64,000 nt of DNA, taken from positions 868,001-932,000 of the forward strand of contig JARUPZ010000014.1 of NCBI GenBank assembly GCA_031213475.1, read 5' to 3'. The DNA comes from Nereocystis luetkeana (Eukaryota > Sar > Phaeophyceae > Laminariales > Laminariaceae). Of the stretch, positions 1-11,595 are shown piece by piece (the first letter of the stretch is position 1; every line of letters starts with the position of its first letter). A program made the translations under genes and the position numbers. The notes beneath the pieces were generated by a model, which saw nothing but the letters and a program-made list of their open reading frames with translations, was not told the DNA's origin and did no database searches.

Positions 1-440
1 TGAAGGCGGTGGGTGGGTGCTGGTGGTGGTGCGGCCGATGGTACCGCTGGCGGAAGTGGCGATGCGGTTGTTGCCTGGATTGAGCTGGAAATAAAAAATG
101 ATGATCAAAAAAGGAGACGAAAAAAAGTCAACCAGCCACCTCCTTCCTGACGCAAAAGCCCGAAAGCCCAATACAACACGTTTTAATTAGTGCCAGGAAT
201 ACTGCACAGTTTAGTCCATCACCAACACTTGCAATAAGCCTCCTTGATAAGAAACTGGTATATTTATCTTGTGGAAAGGGGTGTGCCCCACACTAGCTTC
301 AGCACTATAAACATTAACCAAAGTATTATTTCCTCAGAAACGTCACACTGGGTTACTTGTGAGGCTCTTTTCTATGAGAGGGTTATGACTAGTGTAAGCT
401 ACCGGTACTTGGACAAATTCACTGAAGCGGTCTACTCGTA
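1..440. other. no recognisable gene
   Basis: I see no splice-consistent or family-recognisable coding sequence here. The first 60 bases are GGTGGTG-rich and could be the edge of a Gly-rich exon or a simple repeat cut by the window end. Confidence 0.4.
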
Positions 441-865
441 GCGACCAAGCACATCGAAGTGGTCTACTCATAGCGACGAAGCACATCAAAGTGCTCCACT
501 CGTAGAGACCAGGGGCATTAAAGTTCTCTACTCGTGAAGCCCATCAAAAAGGTCTACTCGTGCCGACCGGGCACATTCAAGTGGTCCACTCGTAACGACC
601 AAGCCCATCAAAGTGGTCTACTCGCGGCGACCAAGCGCATCAATGGTCTACTCGTAGCGACCAAGCACACCAAAGTCGTCCACTCGAAGCAACCAAGCGC
701 ATCGAAGTGCTCCACTCGTAGCGATCAAGCACAACATTTTGGTCTACTCCTAGCAACCGAGCACACAACTTTGTCCACTCGTAGCAACCAAGCACACCCA
801 AGTGCACCACTCGTAGCGACCAAGCACATCAAAGTGGTCCACTCGTAGCGGCCAATCGTTCTTCT
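440..865. repeat. tandem repeat, about 33-36 bp unit
   Basis: The unit reads roughly CCACTCGTAGCGACCAAGCA followed by CATCAAAGTGGT. It is repeated about a dozen times with point changes and small length differences. Open frames across it in both directions follow from the unit length and are not genes. Confidence 0.85.
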
Positions 866-1164
866 CGTGTGCCACCCTCCCTGAGGCAAAAGCGCGAAGC
901 GTATATGGTACTCTACTGTAGGAATAACACGAGTGCCTGAAATCAAACATACCCGGCGGTACGTCAGTAGTGTACATTTTCGTCATTGTGGGTGCTTTCA
1001 ATAATTCAATGAGCCGCCGGCACTTTCTTCGAGCTACCTACCTTCCGAAGTACGTTGCTGGTTACCACTCAGAGCATACCTATCATACCCCACAGTAACT
1101 GCTACGGTATACCCACCCCGCACATATTGTACTCAAGCCATTGTAGCAACAATAAAAGTTGCAC

Positions 1165-1580
1165 ACATCGGATATATCAGATCCCCCTTTCACACATCGG
1201 ACCCAGGTCATCTCCCCATTTCACGTATCGGACATATCAGATCCCCATTTCACATATATATCGGACATATATATCAGATCCCTACTTCACGTATCGGACA
1301 TATCAGATCCCCATTTCACATATCGGACATATATATCAGATCCCTATTTCACGTATCGGACATATCAGATCCCCATTTCACATATATATCGGACATATAT
1401 ATCAGATCCCTATTTCACGTATCGGACATATCAGATCCCCATTTCACATATCGGACATATATATCAGATCCCTATTTCACGTATCGGACATATCAGATCC
1501 CCATTTCACATATCGGACATATATATCAGATCCCTATTTCACGTATCGGACATATCAGATCCCCATTTCACATATAAAAC
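1165..1580. repeat. minisatellite built on TCGGACATATCAGATCCCCA
   Basis: Two alternating sub-units, one ending CCCCATTTCACATA and one ending CCCTATTTCACGTA, repeat in tandem. A TATATA expansion appears in every second unit. A single diverged unit (CGTCGGACAGGTCAGATCCC) lies alone at about 2813-2838, at the end of the second copy of the neighbouring direct repeat. The array therefore probably grew from a terminal segment of that repeat. Confidence 0.85.
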
Positions 1581-1582
1581 AT

Positions 1583-1870
1583 CAAGGTCGAGACACTTTG
1601 TATCCCTAGACAGGTTTGCCTATCAAGCCGGTACTCGTCGGTACTCACGTGTGTTTTGCTTAGATATTGACGAAGAGCAGCTTTATTTCTTTCGTGCACG
1701 GACGGGGAGACTGACAGCAAAGCTCGTGCTTCGCTGGCAAAACACCTTGTTTTCCATCTAAGATGCGCCTCCCGAGTACTGCAAAACGATCCCAATGATA
1801 ATGAACCCGAGTGATTGCCGGGTTTTCAGCTTCATTCAACGCAGTACCGTAACACTAGCCCACTCTGATG
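1583..1870. repeat. dispersed repeat D1, copy 1
   Basis: This stretch matches 2512-2800 in direct orientation along its length, with many substitutions and small indels. Shared landmarks are the GGTCG-GAC-CTTTGTATCCC start, ACTCACGTGTGTT, CAGCTTTATTT, GAGACTGA and TTTTCAGC-TCATTCAA. No intact shared reading frame spans both copies. Confidence 0.75.
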
Positions 1871-2169
1871 AACCGTATATTATATTATGTAGAATTATGG
1901 GAAAATCATGGAACCCCCGATTCCACCAGCTAGAGCATGAGTCGAAGATGCGGCCCCCCAAAACCCACTCCCACGCCTCTGAACGGCAAGGCAACGAAGC
2001 CGGCAAGGTACGTGAAAAAAAGAGAGAGAAAGGAAGGCCTTGCCTCACGGGGCAGGAATAAATTGTCAACGGAAGCCATCGCCATGCCACCCGCAACGTA
2101 GGTGGGACGAGAAAGCGTCTACGGAAAAGCGAAATAAATGTTGACACAAAAAACGAGGCGGTCCTGTTC

Positions 2170-2440
2170 CCCAGTAGGTGTTGTCGATGCCATCTAGATC
2201 ACCCCCAGCCCCCGAGCGGCGGGGGGGGGGGTCGGTAGGACGACTCTCGCTCCTCTTCTTGGCTGATCTGTGGTACAAGGCGCTCGATCCACATCGACGA
2301 GCCTTGGGCGGTGAGCCACCGAGGGGTCCTGGGCCCCAGTGGCTCGGCCACAGTGAGGGGAAGCAGACCCTCTCACCTCTTAAGTCTCCATCGTGCAGTA
2401 TGCGGAGCAAACTTACGCCAGGAAAAGATACGGCCAAGAA
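2170..2440. other. GC-rich patch between the two D1 copies, no gene assigned
   Basis: This segment is clearly more GC-rich than its flanks and is open in several frames on both strands. I see no family motif and no pair of splice sites that would make it an exon, so I leave it unassigned. Confidence 0.35.
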
Positions 2441-2511
2441 AGAGTGACAACAATGCGCAACAGCAAAAACGTAAAAAAAAAAAACAAGCCGAAGACGCCA
2501 GTCGTTATAAG

Positions 2512-2840
2512 ATCAAGGTCGGGACGCTTTGTATCCCCTGACAGGCTTGCCTATCACGCCGATGCTCGTTGGTACTCACGTGTGTTGTTTGCTTAGAGAT
2601 AGAAGCAGATCCAGCTTTATTTATGTCGTGCACGGGGGAGACTGAGAGCAAAATTCGTGCCTCGCTGGGAAAACCCCTCGTTTTCCAACCAGGATACGCC
2701 TCCCAAGTACTACAAATAAATACGACTCCAACAATATATGAACCCAAAATTACAGGGCTTTCAGCCTCATTCAAAGCAATACCATAACATGTATCAGCTC
2801 TCCAATTCACACGTCGGACAGGTCAGATCCCCATTGCATG
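2512..2840. repeat. dispersed repeat D1, copy 2
   Basis: This is the direct copy of 1583-1870. It ends with one solitary unit of the 1.2-1.6 kb minisatellite (about 2813-2838), which links the satellite to the end of this element. Confidence 0.75.
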
Positions 2841-2859
2841 ATATATTCATGGCTAATTC

Positions 2860-2965
2860 AGGGCAGATATATCCCTCATCGATATATGCTTCGTATGATA
2901 TTTGATCGTGTTGCCGGGTGGGAGCCGTACGATCTACCAGGGTATCTATCTATCTATTCTATCTG
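2860..2965. repeat. dispersed repeat D2, copy 1
   Basis: The segment CAGGGCAGATA...TCGTGTTGCCGGGTGGGAGC recurs in direct orientation at about 20,755-20,870. Both copies carry TATC/GATA-type short repeats beside it. Confidence 0.6.
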
Positions 2966-3179
2966 TATAACAAGATCTAGCGCATGCTTCCTCGGTAGTA
3001 TAATAACGAAACGGAGGCCCTGCAAAATATCTCACACCGGGAGACACAGTATCTTGTCGGCATATATCGTGATTCGTTCGGCGAGCTCAACTATTGCATG
3101 TGAGCCCAATAGACTTTTCTATTTGGTGTCGTCGGCATGACGCCAGTTTCGATACAGTACAGCAGTAGTACCTGGTCAA

Positions 3180-4000
3180 CATTTATTTATGAAAAAACGG
3201 TACATCAAAGAATGCTTCCGTTTCCGCTGCTCGCCCGCTAGACAATACCACCGGAGAGATACAGTACTGCCGATACAGCAAGCGACTCCAGATCAACGCA
3301 CTTACAAGTAACATATACAAATCGAGAGAGAAGCAAATATCAGCCGCAGCGACGGTAAGTTACAATTGGTAGTACTACAGTTACTGTAGTAGTGGTATAA
3401 TACGTGTGTTGTTACGGTCGTATCACTATCATCAATGGCTGAAGGTGTTTCCGCTTCGCGACAGCAATAAAAGTACGACGAGATCATACCGAATGCGAAC
3501 ATAGCAAGCAACTCCCCAGGAATGAACGAATTAGTCAATTAGTCACCGACAGCAGCACCAACTGAAGAAGGTTTTTCAGCTGCTCGCCTAGAAAAAGCGC
3601 GCACACCACCACCACCACCAGCAGCACCTGATAACACCGATATAGCAAGCAACTCCCCTTGGAACAAAACATTCAATGAGTCCATCTAGTAGGACCAACC
3701 GGCGAGTAGAGAAAAAGGACGTCCACCTACTATGCTGTGTGCTGAAACTACAGTACTCTCATTCCCATCAATGAAGACACACTTATTATTGTATATTAAT
3801 AGTACTGAAGAAACAATAATCCGCCGACACAGTTATTGATAGCAGTGACACTACCTACCTGAAGGTTTTCATTTCCGCCGCTCGCTCTCGATGATTTAAT
3901 AATTGCCACCTGGGAGGCAAGGCCCACCTAGCAAGCAACGCCTTACCCCAAGAGTTAGATGGAATAATCCAGCGTCAGCAGGCGAACGGCAGCTTCAGCG
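3180..4000. repeat. degenerate repeat region
   Basis: Diverged copies of CTGAAGG-TTT...TTCCGC-GCTCGC, each followed by AGCAAGCAACTCCC or AAGCAACGCC, occur at about 3220, 3437, 3561 and 3859. Spacing is irregular (124 and about 300 bp). I see no gene here. Confidence 0.45.
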
Positions 4001-4049
4001 CAAAGGACAATGAACTCGCATGGGGCCTGGCTGGCTGTCACACGTGCGT

Positions 4050-4139
4050 ACCACTATGGGCGAAAGTATAAGGATCGTTCAAATATAAATACGACAACCA
4101 AACCGTCCTTACATTTATGTCCACGGTGATACAGGGTGT
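4050..4139. mobile_element. hairpin MITE family C, copy 1
   Basis: Complementary ends (TATAAGGATCGTT and AACCGTCCTTACATTTA) enclose a short AT-rich centre, with weaker outer pairing to CCACGGTGATACAGG. Related copies lie at about 22,728, 29,621 and 42,631. Confidence 0.55.
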
Positions 4140-4959
4140 CATCATGTCCCACTCTCTGAAGCAAGCTCAACAGGAGACCGCGGCCGGCATCTCCGACTGC
4201 AGCAGCAGGAGTAGTACGTCTGGTAATACTGCTCGTACGACCGTCGCGATGATCATGGCCACCATGAGCAAGTCTAAATATCTTCTTCAAGGTTGAATTT
4301 AACTTGAGAGGAGACGGTCGAACCACTATACCCAATCTTGATTTAACGTCAGAGCGGAAGGTCAAAACTTCTTGCCCAACGTTGAATTTGACCTTCACCC
4401 TGTTTGCCCTTATTGCAGACCCGTGCCCTGACAGCGGGGGGGTAGTCCCTGACATTTCTGCCGCTCCTTACTTGAAAAGAGGCCCATGTCTCGGCCAGTA
4501 TATCCATCTGGATCAAAAAGCAAAAAAAGGTGGAAGCTAATCGCGATACACCTACTACCGTACCACCCCATGGGTGTTCAACGAGCATAACAACGATATA
4601 TAGAGAATAAAGTACAACATACATCATACAAAAAAAAAAAAGCTTTTGGGTAGCTAGCTCCTCTCAGCTGCCATAGTTGAGGAGCTCCGACAGTGACGAA
4701 TGTTTGGGGGTCAAAAGTAGAACCCCTAAATGCAAGCCCTACTTGCAAGCCCTACTTGCAACACCATATATAATTCAAGTAGTGTGCACCCTACACGTGG
4801 GCGTCGTTGATGTATGAGGGGTTAAGTTACCATTCAGGGTTCCGCGTTATCCCCTTCGCCATACATGTATTAGAAATATATATAGAAATATATATATAAT
4901 ATATATATAGCTGTTCTTGCTGAGGGTTCGACTCACCAATGGCGGCACTAAAAAAAACA

Positions 4960-7475
4960 CGCCAAATTCGGTCCACAGCCCGGAATCGTTCCACAGGCCT
5001 AGACAACGCGGGAATCGTAGCGCGGAATCGGTGCACAATAAAAGGAGACAGCGAACACGGAAAAACAGGCATAGACAAAACGCGGAATCGGCCCGCAATG
5101 CAAGAAAACGCAGAATCGGTACACACGGTGTAGGCAGCGCAGAATCGTTCCACAGGCCTAGACAACGCGGAATCGGAACGCGTGCGGTTTACAGGGATAT
5201 AACCCGCGGAATCGGTTCGCAAATGCAAGCAATCAAAAATAAATTTCAGAGGCACAGACAAAGCGGAATCGGCCCACAATACACTATAAAAAAAACGGAA
5301 TCGGTCCACAGGCCTAGGCAATGCGAAATCGGAGCGCGGGTTCGGTCCATAGGGATAGACAATGCAGAATCGGTTCACAGTAAAATGTGGACAGCGAAAA
5401 CGGCCCACAGGCATAGACAACGCGGAATCGATACACAAGGCGTAGACAGCGAGGAATCGTTCCACAGGCCTAGACGAAGCAGAATCGGAGCGCGACCGGT
5501 TTACATGGATAGAAGCCGAAAAATCGGTTCACAGACGTAAACAACCTCGAGTTAATTCACAGGCATAGACAACGCGGAATCGGCTCACGAGGCTTAATAA
5601 AAAACGCGCAATCCACTAACAACAAGGAATCGGTTACAACGCGGAATCCTTCCACAGGCATCGACAACGCAGAATCGATTCACAAAAAATAATGCAGAAT
5701 CGGTCCAAAGGGCCTAGACAGCACGACTTATTTCCAAAATGATCGGACAACACAGATCTGTTGACAGCGCGGAATCGGTTCACAACAAATCCAGACAACG
5801 CGGAATCGGCCCACAAGGCAAAGAACATAAACAACGCGGAACCGGTTTACTATTAATAGACATAAATGCCGCGGAATCGGTACACAAGGCGTAGACAGCG
5901 AGGACCCGTTAAATAAGAGGTATGTAATACCGAATCGGTTCGCGGGGATAGACACCATGGAATCGGTTCACAGAAAAAGCAGACAACGTGGAATCTGCCC
6001 ACAAGGCCTAAAATAAACAACTCGGAATCGGTCAGCATGGCAAAAAAAACGGAATAGGCCCAAAAAGCCTAGACAATGCGAAATCGGTCAACACAGGGTA
6101 GACGACACCCAATCGATTCACAGCGCGGATTCGGCTCACAGGGATAGACAAAGTGGACTCGGTTCACAATTAATGCAGAAAACGCTGAATCGGTCCACCA
6201 GGCACAAAACAAACAACGCGGAACCGGCCCGAAAGGCACAAACAACGCAGAATCGGTACACATGGCATAGCCAACGCAGAATCGCTCGACATGGCGTTGA
6301 TACACCGAATCGGTTCACAGGGTGAAATCGGTTGACACGCGGAGTCCATTCATACACATGAAGCGAAGACACAAAATGAACAACGTGGAATCGGTCCACA
6401 AGGCGTAAACTGTGCAGAATCGACATTCAGGACGTACCCGACATCGAATCGATTCTCAGCGCGGAATCAGTTCACAGCGTGGTATCGGATCACAGGGAGA
6501 CACCGTGGAACCGATTCACAAAGCTAAACGAAGGGGAATAATTTCACAGGCATAGGCGACGCTGAATCGGTCCACAAGCCATAAAACAAGCGGAATCGGT
6601 TCAAAATGCGGAATCGGTTCCCCATGTGGAGTCGCTCCACAAGCATAGACAACGCGGAGTCGCTACGTAAAAGCCCAGAACCGGCCCACAACGCGTACGA
6701 AACGCGGAATCGGTTCACAGGCATATTCTTCTCGAATCGGTTTGAAAATGAAAAGCCGCGCATACTCGGTTCACAAGTGCAGATAACGCGGGGTCGGTTC
6801 GCAGCGCAGGATCCGTTTAAAAAGCGCAATCGGCCCACAAGGCGTCGAAAACACCGAATCTGTTCACAATGCGGAATGGGGGCACAGGCGAACACAGCGC
6901 GAGACTGTTACAAAACGATCGGCCCACCAGGCGCAGACGCAGCGGGATCAGGTGGCAAATGCAGACAACGTAGAATCGGTTCACGCCGCGTAATCGGCCC
7001 ACAAGGCGTCGACAACACAGTGTCCGGCTAATATCGCGGAATAAACTAGCCAAAGATGTTCGCACATCTGTAGACAACGCAGAATCGGTGCACAGCACGA
7101 AATTGGAAGAAAAAAGCGTGGAAGCGGTTCACCGCAAAGAGGCCTTCATGCGCCTAAAATTCCCGGTCTCCTAGAGTATTTGGTGTACAGCCGCGTAAGG
7201 CGTAACTTGCCGAATATACCAAAGCGGCTAATCAGAAGCCAACCAAAATCGGGGGTAGACAGCGCGGAATCGGGCGTACACAGCGCGGAATCGGTTCGCA
7301 GGACGGAATCGGACACAGACAGCGGGGAATCGGTTCACAGCGCGCAAGAGGTTCACAGCACGGGATCGGGCGCAGAGCGCGGAATCGGTTCACAGTAGCA
7401 GAATCGGTCGCGGACAGCAAGGAATCGGCTCACAGCACGAAATCGGGTATGCCTAGCGCACACAGCGGGAATCGG
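4960..7475. repeat. 2.5-kb degenerate satellite, core GCGGAATCGG
   Basis: The motif ACGCGGAATCGGTTCACA, with variants CAGAATCGGTCCACA and GCGGAATCGGCCCACA, recurs dozens of times. Linkers such as AGGCATAGACAA, AGGCCTAGACAA and AAGGCGTAGACA give irregular unit lengths of about 20-60 bp. Translation in either direction gives monotonous Asp-Arg-Phe or Glu-Ser-Val-His repeats, so the many frames here are not genes. A secondary block, GCGTAAGGCGTA-C-TGCC, occurs near 7190 and again at 7485, where the array stops beside GC-rich coding-like DNA. Confidence 0.9.
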
Positions 7476-7479
7476 TTCA

Positions 7480-8114
7480 AAGGCGCGTAAGGCGTAGCCT
7501 GCCAAACGCGTCGAACCACCTCATGAGAGGCGACGCGCAAAAGCAGCGCCCGCACGTCCACACCTCGGCGCGGCAGACTGCCGCGCGGCTTTTGGCATGC
7601 CCGGGGGCGTTAGTCACTGCCAGGTCGCACGTGCGCCGATTAACGGAGACGTTTTCCAGCTCACTCCTCAGATTGGTCTCAAACGCGTACGTGGCGAGAG
7701 CCGAGCCCTCCACGTCAGGGAGCAGATGCTTCCCTCCCTTCCCGCTGCTACCGCTGCTACTAGTACGCCCAACGCGGGAAGGGGGGTTAAGCTCTACCCC
7801 CACAAGCTGTGGGCACGAGTCCAACCCGCCGAACTTTGCTCGGCAATCCTCCCGGTGGTCTTCTTCTTTGACGTCGTCCTTGCTTCGAGGAGGTTGGTTC
7901 GTTCCGAGATACATGCCTCGGGCTGACCCCGAGTAGGGGTGCCCGGCGCCAGCGGGCCTTGCCGGTCGGGCGAAGTTGAAGGAGACCCGGTATCCAGGTA
8001 TCTTGCCGTGCTCGTCCGGCTTGCCCCCCAAGTAGTTGTCGGACAGGGCGAGCTGCAACGCTTTCACGGAGTGCTCCGCCGTTCCGAACCCGACTCCTGC
8101 CCGCACTTGACGCA
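7480..8114 (-). CDS. candidate 3' exon(s), cysteine-containing protein, probably of the large minus-strand gene
   Basis: A GC-rich block sits between satellite DNA and MITE-rich DNA. One minus-strand frame is open for over 200 codons with GC-rich third positions. It includes ALQLALSDNYLGGKP, PGYRVSFNFARPA and, near its end, AEVWTCGRC (C-x2-C) and LMRWFDAF. A good acceptor (pyrimidine-rich, then CTTCGGCAG) ends at 8115. Entered in the phase left by the exon ending at 11,596, it reads CVKCGQESGSERRSTP and stops at about 8064. Entered in phase 1, it gives the long frame. Either an intermediate exon is missing, the short form is a real C-terminus, or one indel separates CVKCG from the long frame. 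No family is recognised. Confidence 0.4.
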
Positions 8115-8532
8115 CTGCCGAAGGCGTGGCAAACGTTGTAGGAAAAACAACGGAATCCGGAACAAATGGTTGGGTCAACGTACAGCCGAAATTTAGATAT
8201 GTTGGCGAATCATGCTAGAACAGTGTTCTGTCAGCTGGTATTGCGTGCTGCCGCAAAAAACAAGTGTTTTCCTTTTGTGCAGGACGCGACAGCACTTCAG
8301 AATTTGGGAGTTGATCCATTTAGCGCCGGAAAGTGCAGAAACCTAAATATGAGCCTAATTCTAAGAGTTTTTTCTCCGCATTCCCGATAGTGGGAGCGCA
8401 GTCCTAAAAGGTTGACTTCAATGCTACCTCGACTTTTGCACGAAACAAGAAAAAACAACTTGGGTATATACAGCAGTACTGAAAAACAACGTTGAAGCAC
8501 GCACTGCCTCACACACTTACGACTTTGAGCCT

Positions 8533-8640
8533 AATACGGGGGCCATATTAAATAGGACCTACGGTGCACACAAAAACCTATATATTTCGCTATTTTTAGC
8601 GACAATATTTGGTCCTATTGACAATGGTCCCCCGTAATAG
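8533..8640. mobile_element. hairpin MITE family B, copy 1 (ATTAAATAGGACC type)
   Basis: Ends TACGGGGGCCATATTAAATA and GGTCCCCCGTAATA are inverted complements around the conserved centre ACAATATTTGGTCCTATT. The element is about 108 bp. Confidence 0.8.
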
Positions 8641-8980
8641 CAAAAAGTACGGTTTAAGACCTTCTCCATCCCTCGGCACACTGCCTTGCGTGGGGAGGGT
8701 TGCTCGCCGCTTACTGGCATCCCACAAACCGGTTTATAAACACTGTGTACGAGACGAATGGTGACCAACCTTAACCTCAACCCTAAGACAATCAGAGCAA
8801 ATCTCGAATAAGTGGCAAAGCTCTACTGCACCACATGTGTACGAAGTTGAGCGCAGCACAATTATGCCGGCACGAGCTTCTTAACCCCCTTGGGGCTAGA
8901 AGGCATGCCTCAAAAGGGGACTTGAAAGCGTGCCTTGAATGGGATGCGATCACAGCACCGGCAGCACAGCAGTGGGTACT

Positions 8981-9090
8981 ATTACGAGGGACCATAGTTA
9001 ATGGAACCTATGGTATACATTAAAAAACTATATATTCAACCGTTTTTACTAACAATATTGGGTCCTATTAACTATGCCCCCCCCGTAATA
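8981..9090. mobile_element. hairpin MITE family B, copy 2
   Basis: It has the ATTACGAGGGACCATAGTTA start, TTTTTACTAACAATATTGGG centre and CCCCCCCCGTAATA end. It lies only about 340 bp from copy 1, in an intron-sized gap of the large gene. Confidence 0.8.
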
Positions 9091-9399
9091 GGGTGTGAAT
9101 CCAGTGTCCAGCATCCAGAGTGCCGCGAAAGAACATGTGCGAAACGCGCTCAGCGTGGTACTTCTTGCCACTCTGTCGCGAAATATAAGCACCGTTTGGT
9201 TTAATAACTAGTCTAAAACCGGTTCTTATATAATGGGACAGAGTGGTATAATATTTTTTTGTCGGCACGCCTTCGTAAACCAACAGGGTTCCGTGATCCC
9301 CACAGGACTGAACACCGCACCCACGTTCTCGAGGACGAGCTACTTGGGTTTAGCGAGGGATGTCTTTAGCGGTGGTAGCAGGGTAAAAAGAAGGTCTCG

Positions 9400-10300
9400 C
9401 GACACTGTATCGAACTGAATTGTGAACAGTCCGTGAGCGAGATGATGAGAGATTCACAGCACGGCCCAGCACAAGCGAGAGAGGTCGTATGTATTTTGCG
9501 TATCGGTACGAGTATCACATGTATGTCGTGTCCCTAACTTGGAAAAATGGCTAAATTACGATGTGCCGCAAGAGTCTAGACAATAATTTCATGTGCTTAC
9601 ATACCTACTGTATGCTGGTACGAAGTACATTGCGCGGTTGCTGGGCCCACTTACTTGCGTGTTGATAGCGCTCCGGCCCTTCTGCACCCAGACCTTTCGC
9701 GATGCTCACCACTTTGAACTGCCCGACAGAGAGACAGAATCCGCACGTGGGCGTATATACCAAGTACACGCAAGGCAAAAGGGACGCGGGGAAGGGAAGG
9801 GAAGGGACGCGGGGAAGGGAAGGGAAGGGAAGGGAAGGGAAGGGAAGGGAAGGGAAGGGAAGGGAAGGGAAGGGAAGGGAAGGGAAGGGAAGGGAAGGGA
9901 AGGGAAGGGAAGGAAAAGAGTGAGGGCAGAGGTACAGTACTGCTGTGTGTCAAGTATGATGTATCGTTGGGTGGCGACGTAGGCCTTGAATAAGGCATGT
10001 CTTGTTTCGTGAATAAGGCATGCATGTCTTGGCTAGACTCGACGGCTACTTATTCGTGTAGTTGGGTGACAAAGTAAACCGACCAACTGACGTACCAGCG
10101 GTATACTGTGCTTGATAGCACTCATCGGTAAAAGCATACCTGGTACGTATGTCGAGCCGTAAAAGCGCCACTCAGACACACAAAGATGCAGAAATCCGCC
10201 GATTACGACACGCAAATCACGTACCAGGTACCCGCAGGTACCAGGTAGCCAGTAAAAGCGCTGCACAGGGTAAAGAACGCCGCGTTCGAACAGGGGGGCA
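9400..10300. other. intergenic or intronic DNA with a GGGAA microsatellite
   Basis: Bases 9783-9922 are an almost perfect (GGGAA)n array of about 140 bp, giving spurious EGKGR/FPSLP frames. Three TACCWGGTA 9-mers lie at 10,137, 10,222 and 10,239. I see no gene. Confidence 0.6.
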
Positions 10301-10316
10301 ATCGTTTTTCAGCGGT

Positions 10317-10560
10317 CCCTTTTAGAGCCACAGTCCCCTTTCGGGGACAAACCACTCAAATTTCAAGTAATTCGTCCCCGAAACGGGACTGCAGTACTAA
10401 ATGGCCCCAAGGGACTGCAGTCCCGTTTTGGGGACAGAAAGAGTTAACGCCCTTAAGGACTGCTGTCTCGATTTGAAACTGCACTCCCGTTTCGAGGACA
10501 GAAAGAGTTAACGCCCTGAAGGGCTGCTGTCTCGTCTTGGGCACAAGCTACCTACTCGTC
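10317..10560. mobile_element. piggyBac-like MITE family A, copy 1 plus diverged fragments
   Basis: Bases 10,317-10,403 form a family A copy (CCCTTTTAGAGCCACAGTCC start). Two more partial copies of the GACTGCAGTCCCGTTTTGGG arm follow, up to 10,560, separated by a repeated AGAGTTAACGCCC. This suggests local duplication of one arm. Confidence 0.7.
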
Positions 10561-11590
10561 GAAGGTGAGCGTTTTGTCCCCTAAACAGAGCTGCAAGGTG
10601 AGGGCGTTAACAAAGGCGAGGGCGTTAGGGCGTAAAAGTCGAACATTACATTTTCGGAAGGCTCTCTCTCTCGACCACATATGTCCGAGAACGCCTCCTT
10701 TGTCGGTCGGTACATGCTGGCAACATTCCCCCCCTGGTAAAATCGAGCGCTAAAAAACGATCGCGTCTACCGTTTTCCGACTCTGGTGTAAACATCGAAC
10801 AGTCCTCCCATCCCCGACCAAGCCACACACTTGACTATTACGCGTGACGGTGGGCGACTTTTAGGCACAGGCAGCTGACAGGCCTATAACCTCTTATGAA
10901 AAGTTGGGGGAGAATAAAATTGGTGGCCGACTTGCAATGCTGGCGAAGCTATGACTCGGAAGACACGCGTTGATATCAACTATTGTCGCCTCCTGCTGCC
11001 GCGCTCACTCTACGAGTCCTATGCGGTTCAATGGTTGATAGCGCCACGCATGTTGTTCCCTACGGTAGTTTGGTAGCTACCTCTGGGACGAGTGTTTAGT
11101 CTAGTGGCACATAAATAGAGCTTACATAATGTACATATCTGGTACCACGTACATGCTAACAAAGGTAGAATACCGAAAAAAAAAACTCTGTACTCGTACG
11201 ATAAAGAAGAGCGTAAAAAAAGCGCATACACATCCCTGGAAGACTACGATAAACTACGATGAACAAACAGACCCGAAAAAAAAAAAAAGACGACTAAATA
11301 CCAATGGATCAACCACTGAGTAGCTGAATAACTAAATAAATGGACACCTGGATAAATGAACGAATTAACGAACGAAAAAAAGGACTACAGGAATAAATGA
11401 GAAAATGAACAAATGAACCTTGCATGAACACAATAATAACTATAGAGTAAATAAATATATAACTTGATGAATACATACTGGCACGAGAACAAACGAAAAA
11501 AATGAATAAACACGGAAAAGCAAAAGAGAACTGGGAATCTACAGTACCAGGTGATCGATTGGACGAGTACATACCTACGGGCATGCAGTG
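10560..11590. other. no gene recognised
   Basis: The sequence is AT-rich, with short A runs and GAATAAATGA-type repeats between 11,330 and 11,470. It lies immediately 3' of the last confident exon of the large minus-strand gene, so it is probably intron or 3' flank. Confidence 0.4.
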
Positions 11591-11595
11591 CTCAC

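Noticed and set aside
440-865. CRISPR-like regularly spaced repeat
   Set aside because: The repeats are tandem and degenerate with no unique spacers, in a eukaryotic context.
1055-1761. Two long plus-strand frames with Ser-Asp-Pro-His repeats
   Set aside because: Both lie over the TCGGACATATCAGATCCC minisatellite and exist only because of its unit length.
4827-5540. Long opposing open frames (over 200 codons) in the 5-kb region
   Set aside because: They are translations of the GCGGAATCGG satellite, with monotonous residue patterns on both strands.
8166-8390. 74-codon plus-strand frame
   Set aside because: It looks protein-like at first, but its end overlaps a diverged MITE A arm (GCGCAGTCCTAAAAGG) and no splice sites support it.
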